The position numbers and the translations under genes were made by a program. From AC-51 sp963749895 (GTDB lineage Bacteria > Actinomycetota > UBA4738 > HRBIN12), in NCBI GenBank assembly GCA_963749895.1, contig CAVVOG010000003.1:124001-188000 (forward strand): DNA of 64,000 nt. The letters are read 5' to 3'. A model generated the notes under the pieces. That model was not told where the DNA came from. It made no database searches and worked only from the letters and a program-made list of their open reading frames with translations. This document shows, piece by piece, positions 49,281 to 56,869 of this stretch. Position 1 is the first letter of the stretch, and each line of letters starts with the position of its first letter.

Positions 49281-49429
49281 CTGCGGTCCTCTCACCTCGC
49301 GCACAGCCCGGCCGGACTGGCCTCGTGAGGTGGTTATCGGCAGCACCCTCGCGCCGGTTCATGGGACGTCAGCACTACGCCCGCTGATGAACCTGCGACC
49401 TCTGGCCTAGCCCGATGCGGGGACGCGGC
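49281..49429. other. Gap between sbcC and the coiled-coil gene
   Basis: A 149-bp intergenic region, upstream of the coiled-coil gene and downstream of sbcC. TAGGCC on the minus strand (near 49404-49409) is a weak -10 candidate; no clear terminator was found. Confidence 0.3.
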
Positions 49430-51964
49430 TCAGGTGTGGATCGCCGCGGAGGTGCCCGACACCACGATCGTGTCTCCGGTCCGCGGGTCCTTGTCCAGGA
49501 CGATCAGGTCCTCGAGCGTCTGGCGCATCTGCTCCACGTGGGACACGAGCACGACGAGCCGGTCCCCATCACCCGCGACGAGGCGCGCGATGCCGTCCAT
49601 CGCGCGATCGAGGTGTTCGGGATCCAGGCTCCCGAACCCCTCGTCCAGGAAGAACGAGTCGAGGCGGCCACCCCCACGGGCCACCATCTCCGCGAGCGCG
49701 AGCGCGAGCGCGAGCGACGCCAAGAACGTCTCGCCCCCCGAGAGCGAGTCGGCCGTGCGATGGGTCGAGGCGGCGTTCACGTCCACGACGTCGAACGCGT
49801 CGTCGTCGGTGAACCGGTAGGCGCCTTCGGTGAGCTCCTCCAGGTGGTGCGAGCCGAGCTCGGCCAAGGCCCTGCGTTCCTCCTCGAGCACGAACCCCAG
49901 GAACCTCGAAGGCTGGAGGTCGGCCGCGAGGCGTTTCGCGAGATCGCGGCGAGCGATCGCCTCGCCGAGACGAACCTCCAGGTCGGAGCCGCGCGCGAGC
50001 ACCTCCTCGAGTCCGCTCACGCGCTGGCGCGCGGCGGTCGCGACGCCCTCCGCCTCACCGCACGCCCGGGCCACGTCGTCGCGGGGTTCGAGCCCCGCGC
50101 CGGAGAGCACGCCGGCCACCTGCTCGGCGAGGGCCGCCACCGCCGCGGTGGCCTCGGCGGCGTCGGTCCGTGAGCGCTCGAGCTCGTCGGTGAGGCGTTC
50201 CACGACCGCCGTGAAGGACGCCCGGATCCCGTCGGGCTCGGTCGGGACCGTCGTCCCCTCTTCCACGCGAGCCCACGCCGCGAGCACGGCGTCGCGGATC
50301 GTGGCCAGGCGCTCAGCGACGGCTCGTTGCGTGGTTCGAACCTGCTCGGCGTGCGTGCGTGCGGCTCGTTCGCCGGCGCGTGCCTCCTCCACCGCCCGCT
50401 CGGCCTCCTCGAGCTCTCGGCGTCGCGTCTCGAGCAGCGCGCGTGGGTCGCCCTCGCCCAGGCGGTCGACGAGTTCGCTCTGGGTCGCCTGGAGGGCGGC
50501 CTCGGCCGCCTGGCGACCGGCCTCGGCTCGATCGGCGGCGGTCGCGCGACGGGGGTGCTCTTGCTCGGCCGCCTCCAGGCGCGTCACCGCGGCGGCGAGT
50601 GCGGACGAGGCGGCCCCGAACGCGGAACCGGCCTCCTGCTCGGCGTGCCGAGCAGCCTCGAGGGCCGCCGTCGCCGCGTCGACCGCCGGCGCCTCGGCAG
50701 GTGGGGGGAGCATCGTGACCTTCTGGTCGCAGACCGGGCAGGGCTCGTCGGCGTGGAGCCCGCGCCGTAGGTCGGCCGCCATCTCCGCGTGGCGCGCGGC
50801 GTGCAGGGCGGCCTCGGCTTCCGCGCGGGTCGTGGCGGCCGCCGCCGCGGTTGCCGTGCACGCGGCCTCCTCGTCGGCGGCCGCCGCGTGCTCGGCGCGC
50901 CGCACGCCGAGGGTGGCCTCCGCGTCCTCGCGTTCTGCCCGGGCCTCCTCGGCGGCGATCTGGGCGGCCTCGGCGTCGGCGGCCTCCCGTTCCATCCGCG
51001 CGACGACATCGGCCAGGTCGGCCACGGTCCCGTGGTCACCCACGCGCTCCGCGACGGCGGCGCGGGAGATCTCGGAGTCGGCCAGCGCCTGTGTTGCGAC
51101 GACGAGGGCCTCGTCGGCCTCGCGTGCGATCCGGGCGGCGTCCTCGGCGAGGGCGACGACCTCTGCGACGTCGTCCCGTGAGGGGAGGGACCGGGTGAGC
51201 GACCCGATCGCGTCGCTCCTCGCCACCGCGCCCTGCTCGCGGAGGCGGGCGGCCGCGACCTCGGCGTCGAGCCCGGCGATCCGCTGGGCCGCATCCGTCA
51301 GCTCCCGGTGGCGGTGCATCGCCTGATCGCGGGTCGCGGTCGCCTCCTCCAGCTCCGCCTTCGCGGCCAGGAGGCGGTCGCCTTCCTCGGTGAGCACCCC
51401 GAGCTCACCCTCCGCCTGCGCGGCCCGCTCGCGGGCGGCGACGAGCGCCGCGTCGAACCGCTCGTAGCCGAACACCCCTTTCAGGACGTCGGTGCGCTCC
51501 TTGGGCGTGGCCGAGAGGAACTCCGCGAACCGGCCCTGTGCCAGCATCACCGAGCGGCAGAAGCCGGCGAAATCGAGTCCGAGCAGGGTCTCGATCCTTT
51601 CGCGCGTGGCCTTCTCGCCCGTGACCGGATCAGGCTGCGAGGTCCCGTCGTCGTCGAGCCGCTCCAGCTTGTGCTGGCTCTGTCCCTTGCGCTTGATCGC
51701 CCGGGTCACCCGCCACCGCTGGTGGTCGACCTCGAACTCGAGCTGGACCTTGGCGACGTCCGCGAGCTGATGGATCAGCGACCTGGTGTCCCGCTCGAAC
51801 GTGGGGGTCTTGCCGTAGAGCGCGAACACGATCGCGTCGAGCAACGACGACTTCCCCGCGCCGATCGGCCCGACGACCCCGATCAGCCGCCGATCGCGGA
51901 AGTCGAACGTCGCCCGGTGCCGGTGCGACCGGAATCCCTCGACCGTCAGCTCACGCGGACGCAT
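49430..51964 (-). CDS. sbcC: SbcC/Rad50-type ATPase
   Basis: An 844-residue SMC-like ATPase working with SbcD on DNA ends. It has N-terminal Walker A GPIGAGKSSLLDAIVFALYG, long Ala/Glu-rich coiled coils with the zinc hook CPVCDQK near the middle, and a C-terminal ABC signature SLSGGETFLASLALALALAE with Walker B LDSFFLDEGFGSLDPEHLD. The length is shorter than E. coli SbcC (about 1050) because the coils are shorter. ATG 51964 overlaps sbcD by 14 bp. Last gene of the nurA-herA-sbcD-sbcC operon. Confidence 0.92.
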   Translation of the reverse strand: MRPRELTVEGFRSHRHRATFDFRDRRLIGVVGPIGAGKSSLLDAIVFALYGKTPTFERDTRSLIHQLADVAKVQLEFEVDHQRWRVTRAIKRKGQSQHKLERLDDDGTSQPDPVTGEKATRERIETLLGLDFAGFCRSVMLAQGRFAEFLSATPKERTDVLKGVFGYERFDAALVAARERAAQAEGELGVLTEEGDRLLAAKAELEEATATRDQAMHRHRELTDAAQRIAGLDAEVAAARLREQGAVARSDAIGSLTRSLPSRDDVAEVVALAEDAARIAREADEALVVATQALADSEISRAAVAERVGDHGTVADLADVVARMEREAADAEAAQIAAEEARAEREDAEATLGVRRAEHAAAADEEAACTATAAAAATTRAEAEAALHAARHAEMAADLRRGLHADEPCPVCDQKVTMLPPPAEAPAVDAATAALEAARHAEQEAGSAFGAASSALAAAVTRLEAAEQEHPRRATAADRAEAGRQAAEAALQATQSELVDRLGEGDPRALLETRRRELEEAERAVEEARAGERAARTHAEQVRTTQRAVAERLATIRDAVLAAWARVEEGTTVPTEPDGIRASFTAVVERLTDELERSRTDAAEATAAVAALAEQVAGVLSGAGLEPRDDVARACGEAEGVATAARQRVSGLEEVLARGSDLEVRLGEAIARRDLAKRLAADLQPSRFLGFVLEEERRALAELGSHHLEELTEGAYRFTDDDAFDVVDVNAASTHRTADSLSGGETFLASLALALALAEMVARGGGRLDSFFLDEGFGSLDPEHLDRAMDGIARLVAGDGDRLVVLVSHVEQMRQTLEDLIVLDKDPRTGDTIVVSGTSAAIHT

Positions 51965-53114
51965 CGGCGGCCTCCTCGAGCACCTCACGGAAGAGCTCCA
52001 GGAGCTCCTGAGGCGCCTGGGCGCCGGTCGTGCGGTGCACGTACTCCGCGTACAGCTCGTCGTCGCGCGGTCGCTCGGCACCCTGGCGTCGCGTCGCGGC
52101 CTCGGTCGCCGGTCGCCGCGCCCTCACGTTGACGACGTAGGGGAACGTGTCGGCCGCACGCCTCCCGAGCTCCGGGTCGACGCCCCCGACGTCCACGGTC
52201 AGGTCGAGGTATCGCTCGCGAAGGTCGTCGGCGCGCGACCGGATCTCGTCCCACGTGCCGGTGACCCGCTCCAGCGGACGCCCGGCGGCCAGCGGCACCG
52301 AGGTCACCGAGGCGAGCCGACCGGGCTCGACGTCGACGAGCACGACGCGCTTGACCTCACCCGCCTCTCCGAAGTCGAGCGGGAGCAGCGATCCCGCGTA
52401 TCGAGCCGGCACCGGCGCCCCGGGGACGTCTTGGGGGGCGTGGATGTGGCCGAGCGCGACGTACTGCGGCCCGGGGGGGATCGCCTGGGCCGTGGCCGCG
52501 TAGGCGTCCCCGATGTGCAGTTCGCGCTCGCTGTGGCTGACCCGCACGCCGCTGACCATGAAGTGGGCGACCAGGATCGGAACCTCGCCCCGTCGGCTCG
52601 CTTCGACGAGCGCGACGTTGTAGTGGGCGGCGATCGCCGCGACGCGCTCCGCGTACGCGCCGTACCACTCACCGGTGTCGCGCATGAAGTCGACGACTCG
52701 GCCCTCGCGCAGGAAGGGGAAGCACGCGACCGAGGCCGCGATCCCGAGGGCGTCGGGTCCCAGCACGCCGCCCTCGTCCGCGCGACGGATCGATCCGACG
52801 AGGTGGATCCCCCGCCCGCGATCGCGTACGAAGGGAGCCAGCGCGTCGAAGAGCTCGGGCGAGTCGTGGTTGCCGGCCACGACGACGACGGGTGCGACCT
52901 CGGCGAGCCGGTGGAGCGCGTCCAACGCGAGCCCGAGCGCCTCGACCGGCGGGATCGGCCGGTCGAACAGGTCGCCCGACACGAGCACGAGGTCTACGGC
53001 CTCGCGGCGCGAGATCTGGACGACCTCGTCGAGGACGTCGCGGAACTCCTGGGTCCGGTCGTGGCGGCCCAGTCGCCGCCCGACGTGCCAGTCCGACGTG
53101 TGGAGGATCCTCAT
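51951..53114 (-). CDS. sbcD: SbcD/Mre11-type nuclease
   Basis: A 387-residue metallophosphoesterase nuclease, partner of SbcC. MRILHTSDWHVGRRLGRHDR, DLVLVSGDLFDRPIPP, VVVAGNHDSPELFDAL, VPILVAHFMVSG and ALGHIHAPQDVPG contain the five phosphoesterase metal motifs. The C-terminal part carries the Rad50-binding region. It starts 24 bp after herA and overlaps sbcC. It processes double-strand ends and hairpins. Confidence 0.93.
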   Translation of the reverse strand: MRILHTSDWHVGRRLGRHDRTQEFRDVLDEVVQISRREAVDLVLVSGDLFDRPIPPVEALGLALDALHRLAEVAPVVVVAGNHDSPELFDALAPFVRDRGRGIHLVGSIRRADEGGVLGPDALGIAASVACFPFLREGRVVDFMRDTGEWYGAYAERVAAIAAHYNVALVEASRRGEVPILVAHFMVSGVRVSHSERELHIGDAYAATAQAIPPGPQYVALGHIHAPQDVPGAPVPARYAGSLLPLDFGEAGEVKRVVLVDVEPGRLASVTSVPLAAGRPLERVTGTWDEIRSRADDLRERYLDLTVDVGGVDPELGRRAADTFPYVVNVRARRPATEAATRRQGAERPRDDELYAEYVHRTTGAQAPQELLELFREVLEEAADASA

Positions 53115-53138
53115 GCGGCTCGGAGGGAGGTCGCGCGG

Positions 53139-54884
53139 CTACAGCCCCGCGAAGGGGTCGCCGCCGGCGTCGTCCGCCACCTCCTCCTTCCTGGTGGCCC
53201 ACGGCGGGAAGGGGAAGGTCACGACCAGGGGCACCGGGATCGCGGGCTGGGCGACGACCATCGTGCCCGGCTTGAGGAGCCGCGCGCGCGCCCGGGTGGA
53301 CGGCAGCATCCAGCCGTACTCGGCTCGCTCGGCTTCGGCGGCGTCGAGGCGTCCGCTCACACGGAGCGCAGCGTTCTCCAGCACCTCGGGCGCGACGCGG
53401 CTCGCCGTCTGCTGGGCGCCGACCAGGAGCACCCCCAGGGAGCGTCCGCGCTGGGCGATGTCGATCAGCATGTCCTTGAGGGGTCCCGTGCCGTCGCGCG
53501 GCGCGTACTTGTTCAGCTCGTCGAGGACGATCACCGACAGCGGGAGGCGCTGGCCCGTCTCCTCCTTCTCGCGGAACGTCTCCTTCAGCAGCGCGCCCAC
53601 GACGAACCGCTGCGCCTGCTCGTGGAGCGACTGGATCGCCACGACCGTCACGGTCGCCGCCCCGCGGTCGATCCGGCGGCTCTCACCGGAACGGATCAGG
53701 TGACCGAACCGGGAGGCGGCTGCGTGCAGCCGTCGCATGAACGCCGAGACCGTGCCCTGCTGCACCTTCGCGGTCCAGGCGGGGTCGGGCTCTCGCCCGT
53801 CGGGTGGTTCGAGGTACTCCTCGAGCGCCTCGACGAGGCTCGGCAGGTCGGTGATCACGTGCCCGGCCTGATGGGCCGGTACCGACTCCCCGGGGTGCCA
53901 CCGGCCCTCAGGGGCGTCGCGGGGATCGCGCAGCGCGATCGCCCCGGGCATCCCGTCCACGTTCACCGCGAACCGCTTCAGTTGGACCTGCACGCGCTCG
54001 GAGATGAAGCGGATCTGGTTGCGGGTGTCGACCGCGTCGGTGAAGCAGAACTCGAGGAGGTCCTCGTCGACGAACTCGCGCGGCGTCCACGTGAAGGCCT
54101 CGACCCCGCTGAGGCGTCCGCCGGTATCGGGCACGATCACGTCGCCGCTCCGCCTACGCGGCGGTGCCCAGAACCGCACGCTGGGGAACGGCGCCGGCTC
54201 GACCCCGAGCGTCGCCCACTCCTCGCGCGCACCCTCGTGCGTATCGAAGTGCCGGTTCGGCATGTCGAGCCACAAGAGGTCCTCGCCCTTCACGTTGAAG
54301 ACCAGCACCCGGAGGTTCGCGGCGCCCTCGCCGACGACCTGCGGCGAGCTCGTGAGCATCCGCAGGAAGAACAGCGCGAACGAGGTCTTCGTGGCGACGC
54401 CGCTGATGCCGCTGATCGACATGTGACCGCCCTTGCGCCCGTCGAAGAAGTCGAGGTCGACGTGGACAGGGGCGCCGTCGCGCCCGAGCCCGATCGGGAG
54501 CGGGCGTTCCATCTCGTCGGCGTACAGGGCCTTCGCCCGCTCGAGGCCGGCCGCACGATCGACCTCCTCGCCGGGATCGGCCGAGACCCAGACCTCGGGA
54601 TCGACCCGGGTGACCGCGACGCGCGCGGTGCGGACCTTCGCGGCCGGCATGATGCCGAGCTCCGCGATCCGGTGGGTGTCGGACTCGAACCGCGCGCCCT
54701 CGTAGACCGCCTCGGACTCGGTGACGACACCGTACGTGCGGACCTCGCCGATCCGGGGGACCTGCGTGCGCACCACCACCAGGTCATCGAGCTGCAGGTA
54801 GGCCTCGTCTTCGATCACGACGCGGAACTCCGCCGTCGTCGTGTGCTCGGAACCCAGGACCCGTCCGACGCGTTCGTCGCTCAT
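53139..54884 (-). CDS. herA: HerA-family hexameric ATPase
   Basis: A 581-residue P-loop ATPase of the HerA/FtsK group: an N-terminal HAS-barrel-like region (RVGRVLGSEHTTTAEFRVVI), Walker A-like SGISGVATKTSFALFFLRM (Thr where the P-loop Gly usually is), then VLVFNVKGEDLLWLD, Walker B LSVIVLDELNKYAP and the downstream VLLVGAQQTASRVAPEVLEN. It pumps or unwinds DNA for the NurA nuclease encoded upstream. ATG 54884 overlaps nurA (ATGA). In archaea HerA-NurA act with Mre11-Rad50; the same set is joined here. Confidence 0.86.
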   Translation of the reverse strand: MSDERVGRVLGSEHTTTAEFRVVIEDEAYLQLDDLVVVRTQVPRIGEVRTYGVVTESEAVYEGARFESDTHRIAELGIMPAAKVRTARVAVTRVDPEVWVSADPGEEVDRAAGLERAKALYADEMERPLPIGLGRDGAPVHVDLDFFDGRKGGHMSISGISGVATKTSFALFFLRMLTSSPQVVGEGAANLRVLVFNVKGEDLLWLDMPNRHFDTHEGAREEWATLGVEPAPFPSVRFWAPPRRRSGDVIVPDTGGRLSGVEAFTWTPREFVDEDLLEFCFTDAVDTRNQIRFISERVQVQLKRFAVNVDGMPGAIALRDPRDAPEGRWHPGESVPAHQAGHVITDLPSLVEALEEYLEPPDGREPDPAWTAKVQQGTVSAFMRRLHAAASRFGHLIRSGESRRIDRGAATVTVVAIQSLHEQAQRFVVGALLKETFREKEETGQRLPLSVIVLDELNKYAPRDGTGPLKDMLIDIAQRGRSLGVLLVGAQQTASRVAPEVLENAALRVSGRLDAAEAERAEYGWMLPSTRARARLLKPGTMVVAQPAIPVPLVVTFPFPPWATRKEEVADDAGGDPFAGL

Positions 54885-55819
54885 GCCACTTCCTCCCGTG
54901 CCACGGCCTCGCGCAGGGCGCGCTCGACGAGGTGAAGGTCACCCATCCGATGCCGCAGCGCCCGTTCCAGGGCGCCGATCGGCACGAGGTTCTGGGGCGC
55001 GCGCGGGTCGACGTGCGGCTCGCTCGCGAGGACGGGGAGCAGGGCAGCGGTCCGATCGGCCAGGACGATCACCTCGTCGAGCGGCAGGCGGTTCGATGCC
55101 TCGCACCGCGCGATGCCCGAGAAGCCGTGGCCGCCACGAACGTGGGCGAGCCGCACGTACCACGAGTACCGGGTGTACCCGGAGATCGTGAACAGCGGGG
55201 TCCGCTGCCCCGGCGCGAGCGCCGCCACGGTCCGGTTCCGTTCGGGCGAGAGGTAGAGCACGCGATGGCTCTTCACGTAGCCGACAGCCGGCTGAGGCGC
55301 CAGCTCGTTCAGCGGACCGTCGGCGATCACGAAGGTCTCGGACGCCAGATCGCTGGCGACGTGTCCCTCGGCGGCGCGCATCGCGGAGTGAAGCACCCGG
55401 ATCAGGCCCGCGGGGTCGTGGTCCGGTGTCGTCGTCGTGCCGTACGGCGGGACCAGCGCGACCGACGGGAACCGCTCGGGGCGCCCCCCGGCGAGGACGG
55501 CCATCCGCTCGACGCGTTCGTGGACGAGCTCGGAGCGCCGTGCCGGACGATCCCAGCGCACGGCGCCCACCGCGAACGTGCCGCAGATGCCGGGGACCGG
55601 TCCGGCCTCCGGGTCGTCGACCGTGAGGCGGGCGTCCACGCGGCGCACCCCGTCGACGAACGCCACCTGCTCGACCCTGTCGTCGACCCCGTCGCGCGGG
55701 ATCCAGTCGTCGGTCTCGACGGAGTCGTCGACCGAGCCTTCGGCGGGCGCCAGCGCCTCGTCGGGATCGAGGGGGGCCCCGTACTCGGGCGACCAGCTCT
55801 CGACGACGATCCGGGCCAT
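54881..55819 (-). CDS. nurA: NurA-domain nuclease
   Basis: A 312-residue protein with the NurA nuclease pattern: VAFVDGVRRVDARLTV (first Asp motif), a middle helical segment and ETFVIADGPLNELAPQ (second Asp motif), then GYVKSHRVLYLSP and RYSWYVRLAHVRGGHGFSGI near the C terminus. It is probably a 5'-3' exonuclease acting with HerA. The ATG 55819 start lies 7 nt after TAGGAT (leaderless); ATG 55828 overlaps the box and is less likely. It leads the operon nurA-herA-sbcD-sbcC. Confidence 0.8.
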   Translation of the reverse strand: MARIVVESWSPEYGAPLDPDEALAPAEGSVDDSVETDDWIPRDGVDDRVEQVAFVDGVRRVDARLTVDDPEAGPVPGICGTFAVGAVRWDRPARRSELVHERVERMAVLAGGRPERFPSVALVPPYGTTTTPDHDPAGLIRVLHSAMRAAEGHVASDLASETFVIADGPLNELAPQPAVGYVKSHRVLYLSPERNRTVAALAPGQRTPLFTISGYTRYSWYVRLAHVRGGHGFSGIARCEASNRLPLDEVIVLADRTAALLPVLASEPHVDPRAPQNLVPIGALERALRHRMGDLHLVERALREAVAREEVA

Positions 55820-55826
55820 GGCGGGC

Positions 55827-55832
55827 ATCCTA
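55827..55832 (-). promoter_or_regulatory. -10 box of the nurA-herA-sbcDC operon (leaderless)
   Basis: TAGGAT on the minus strand, 7 nt before ATG 55819. No SOS box was seen near it, so damage control must come another way if it exists. Confidence 0.55.
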
Positions 55833-55857
55833 GCGGCGCCCGCCGACGACCCCCGCC

Positions 55858-56622
55858 TCACGTCGGTCGGGTCCGCTCGCTCGCGACGTCCCAGGTTCCG
55901 TTCCCGGCGTACGTGAGGACGGTCTCGCGCATCGCGCTCGGGCAGCAATGCGGGTCGCCGGGCTCGAACACCGACGCGGTCACGAGCAGCCCCGTCGGAC
56001 CCGCATGCGGCTCGACCGTCCGGTCGCACCCCACCTCGTCGTAGATCGGAGCGCCGCTCGCCAGGTCCACCACGATCGTCCGTGCGCACGCCCCTGAGCC
56101 ACCGGTGTCGAGGCGCAGGAGGATGTCGTCGGATCCATCGCCGGTGACCTCCGTGGGATAGCCGGAGATGCCGAGCACCCCGGATCCCTTGGGCACCAGC
56201 TCTGCATGGACCGGCGCCCAGCCTCCCGGGAAGCGACGCCAGACCGCGTAGCCTCGCGCCAACCGGAGCGGGTCGCGGCCGGGCATCTGCCACGCGACGA
56301 CGATCGCCTCTCCATCCGACGCGATGCCGTACCAGGTGCCGGTCACCTCGGCCTTCAACGGGACGAGCGCCGCGACCGGCACGTTCGCGGCCGACACGTC
56401 CCCCTCGAAGGACGGTGGGATCCCGGGGGGCAGTTCGACCATTCCGACCGAGTTGATGGCGGACGGCGACGCCGGCGTCGATGGGGACGTGGTCGTCGCC
56501 GGAGCGGAGGAGGAGGCGACGTCAGGAGACGCCGAGGAGGCGCCGGGTTCCTTCGACGGAGCCTCCGTACATGCCGACGTGAGGAAGACGGCGATCACGA
56601 CGAGCGGGCGGAGTCGGCGCAC
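55858..56622 (-). CDS. Lipoprotein of unknown function
   Basis: A 254-residue lipoprotein: VVIAVFLTSACTE is the lipobox. A Ser/Thr/Pro/Ala-rich linker of about 40 residues follows, then a beta-rich domain (VAALVPLKAEVTGTWYGIAS, DGEAIVVAWQMPGRDP, VTGDGSDDILLRLDTGG) that looks like a single FG-GAP/VCBS-style beta-propeller repeat but is not a clear match. Cys pairs (GACARTIVV, DPHCCPSAM) suggest disulfides. GTG 56622 is 6 nt after TAGCAT (leaderless). Function unknown. Confidence 0.7.
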   Translation of the reverse strand: MRRLRPLVVIAVFLTSACTEAPSKEPGASSASPDVASSSAPATTTSPSTPASPSAINSVGMVELPPGIPPSFEGDVSAANVPVAALVPLKAEVTGTWYGIASDGEAIVVAWQMPGRDPLRLARGYAVWRRFPGGWAPVHAELVPKGSGVLGISGYPTEVTGDGSDDILLRLDTGGSGACARTIVVDLASGAPIYDEVGCDRTVEPHAGPTGLLVTASVFEPGDPHCCPSAMRETVLTYAGNGTWDVASERTRPT

Positions 56623-56628
56623 GTGTCG

Positions 56629-56634
56629 ATGCTA
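56629..56634 (-). promoter_or_regulatory. -10 box of the lipoprotein gene (leaderless)
   Basis: TAGCAT on the minus strand, 6 nt before GTG 56622. Confidence 0.55.
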
Positions 56635-56678
56635 CCGGGGGACCGATGACGGAAGGGGAGAACCCGGGGAGGAACGTC

Positions 56679-56756
56679 GGGCGCGTCTTCCGCCGCTTGG
56701 GAGGGCGCCGGGAGGGTTCGGAAGGGGGTTCCCGGCCGGTGACGGAAGACGCGCCC
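56679..56756. repeat. 14-bp perfect inverted repeat with nested 7-bp stem, upstream of aconitase
   Basis: GGGCGCGTCTTCCG (56679-56692) is the exact reverse complement of CGGAAGACGCGCCC (56743-56756), 50 bp apart. Inside, GCCGGGA (56707-56713) pairs with TCCCGGC (56730-56736). The region could be an operator/cruciform, a folded leader, or the remnant of a small mobile element. No convincing gene lies between. The rest of the 247-bp gap holds a weak TAGCAC near 56774 and the GAAGGGA ribosome site of acnA. Confidence 0.6.
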
Positions 56757-56869
56757 AAACGTTTCGGCAACCCTAGCACACGGAACGACCGATGCTGTCA
56801 GCGGAGGCCGGAGGGGTCGCCGTGGGAGGATGGAGTCGATCGTGTTCACGACCACCTGAAGGGACCGAG

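Noticed and set aside
49692..49716. Hexanucleotide repeat (gcgagc) in sbcC
   Set aside because: It encodes the ordinary LALALAL helix after the ABC signature; simple codon bias, not a separate element.
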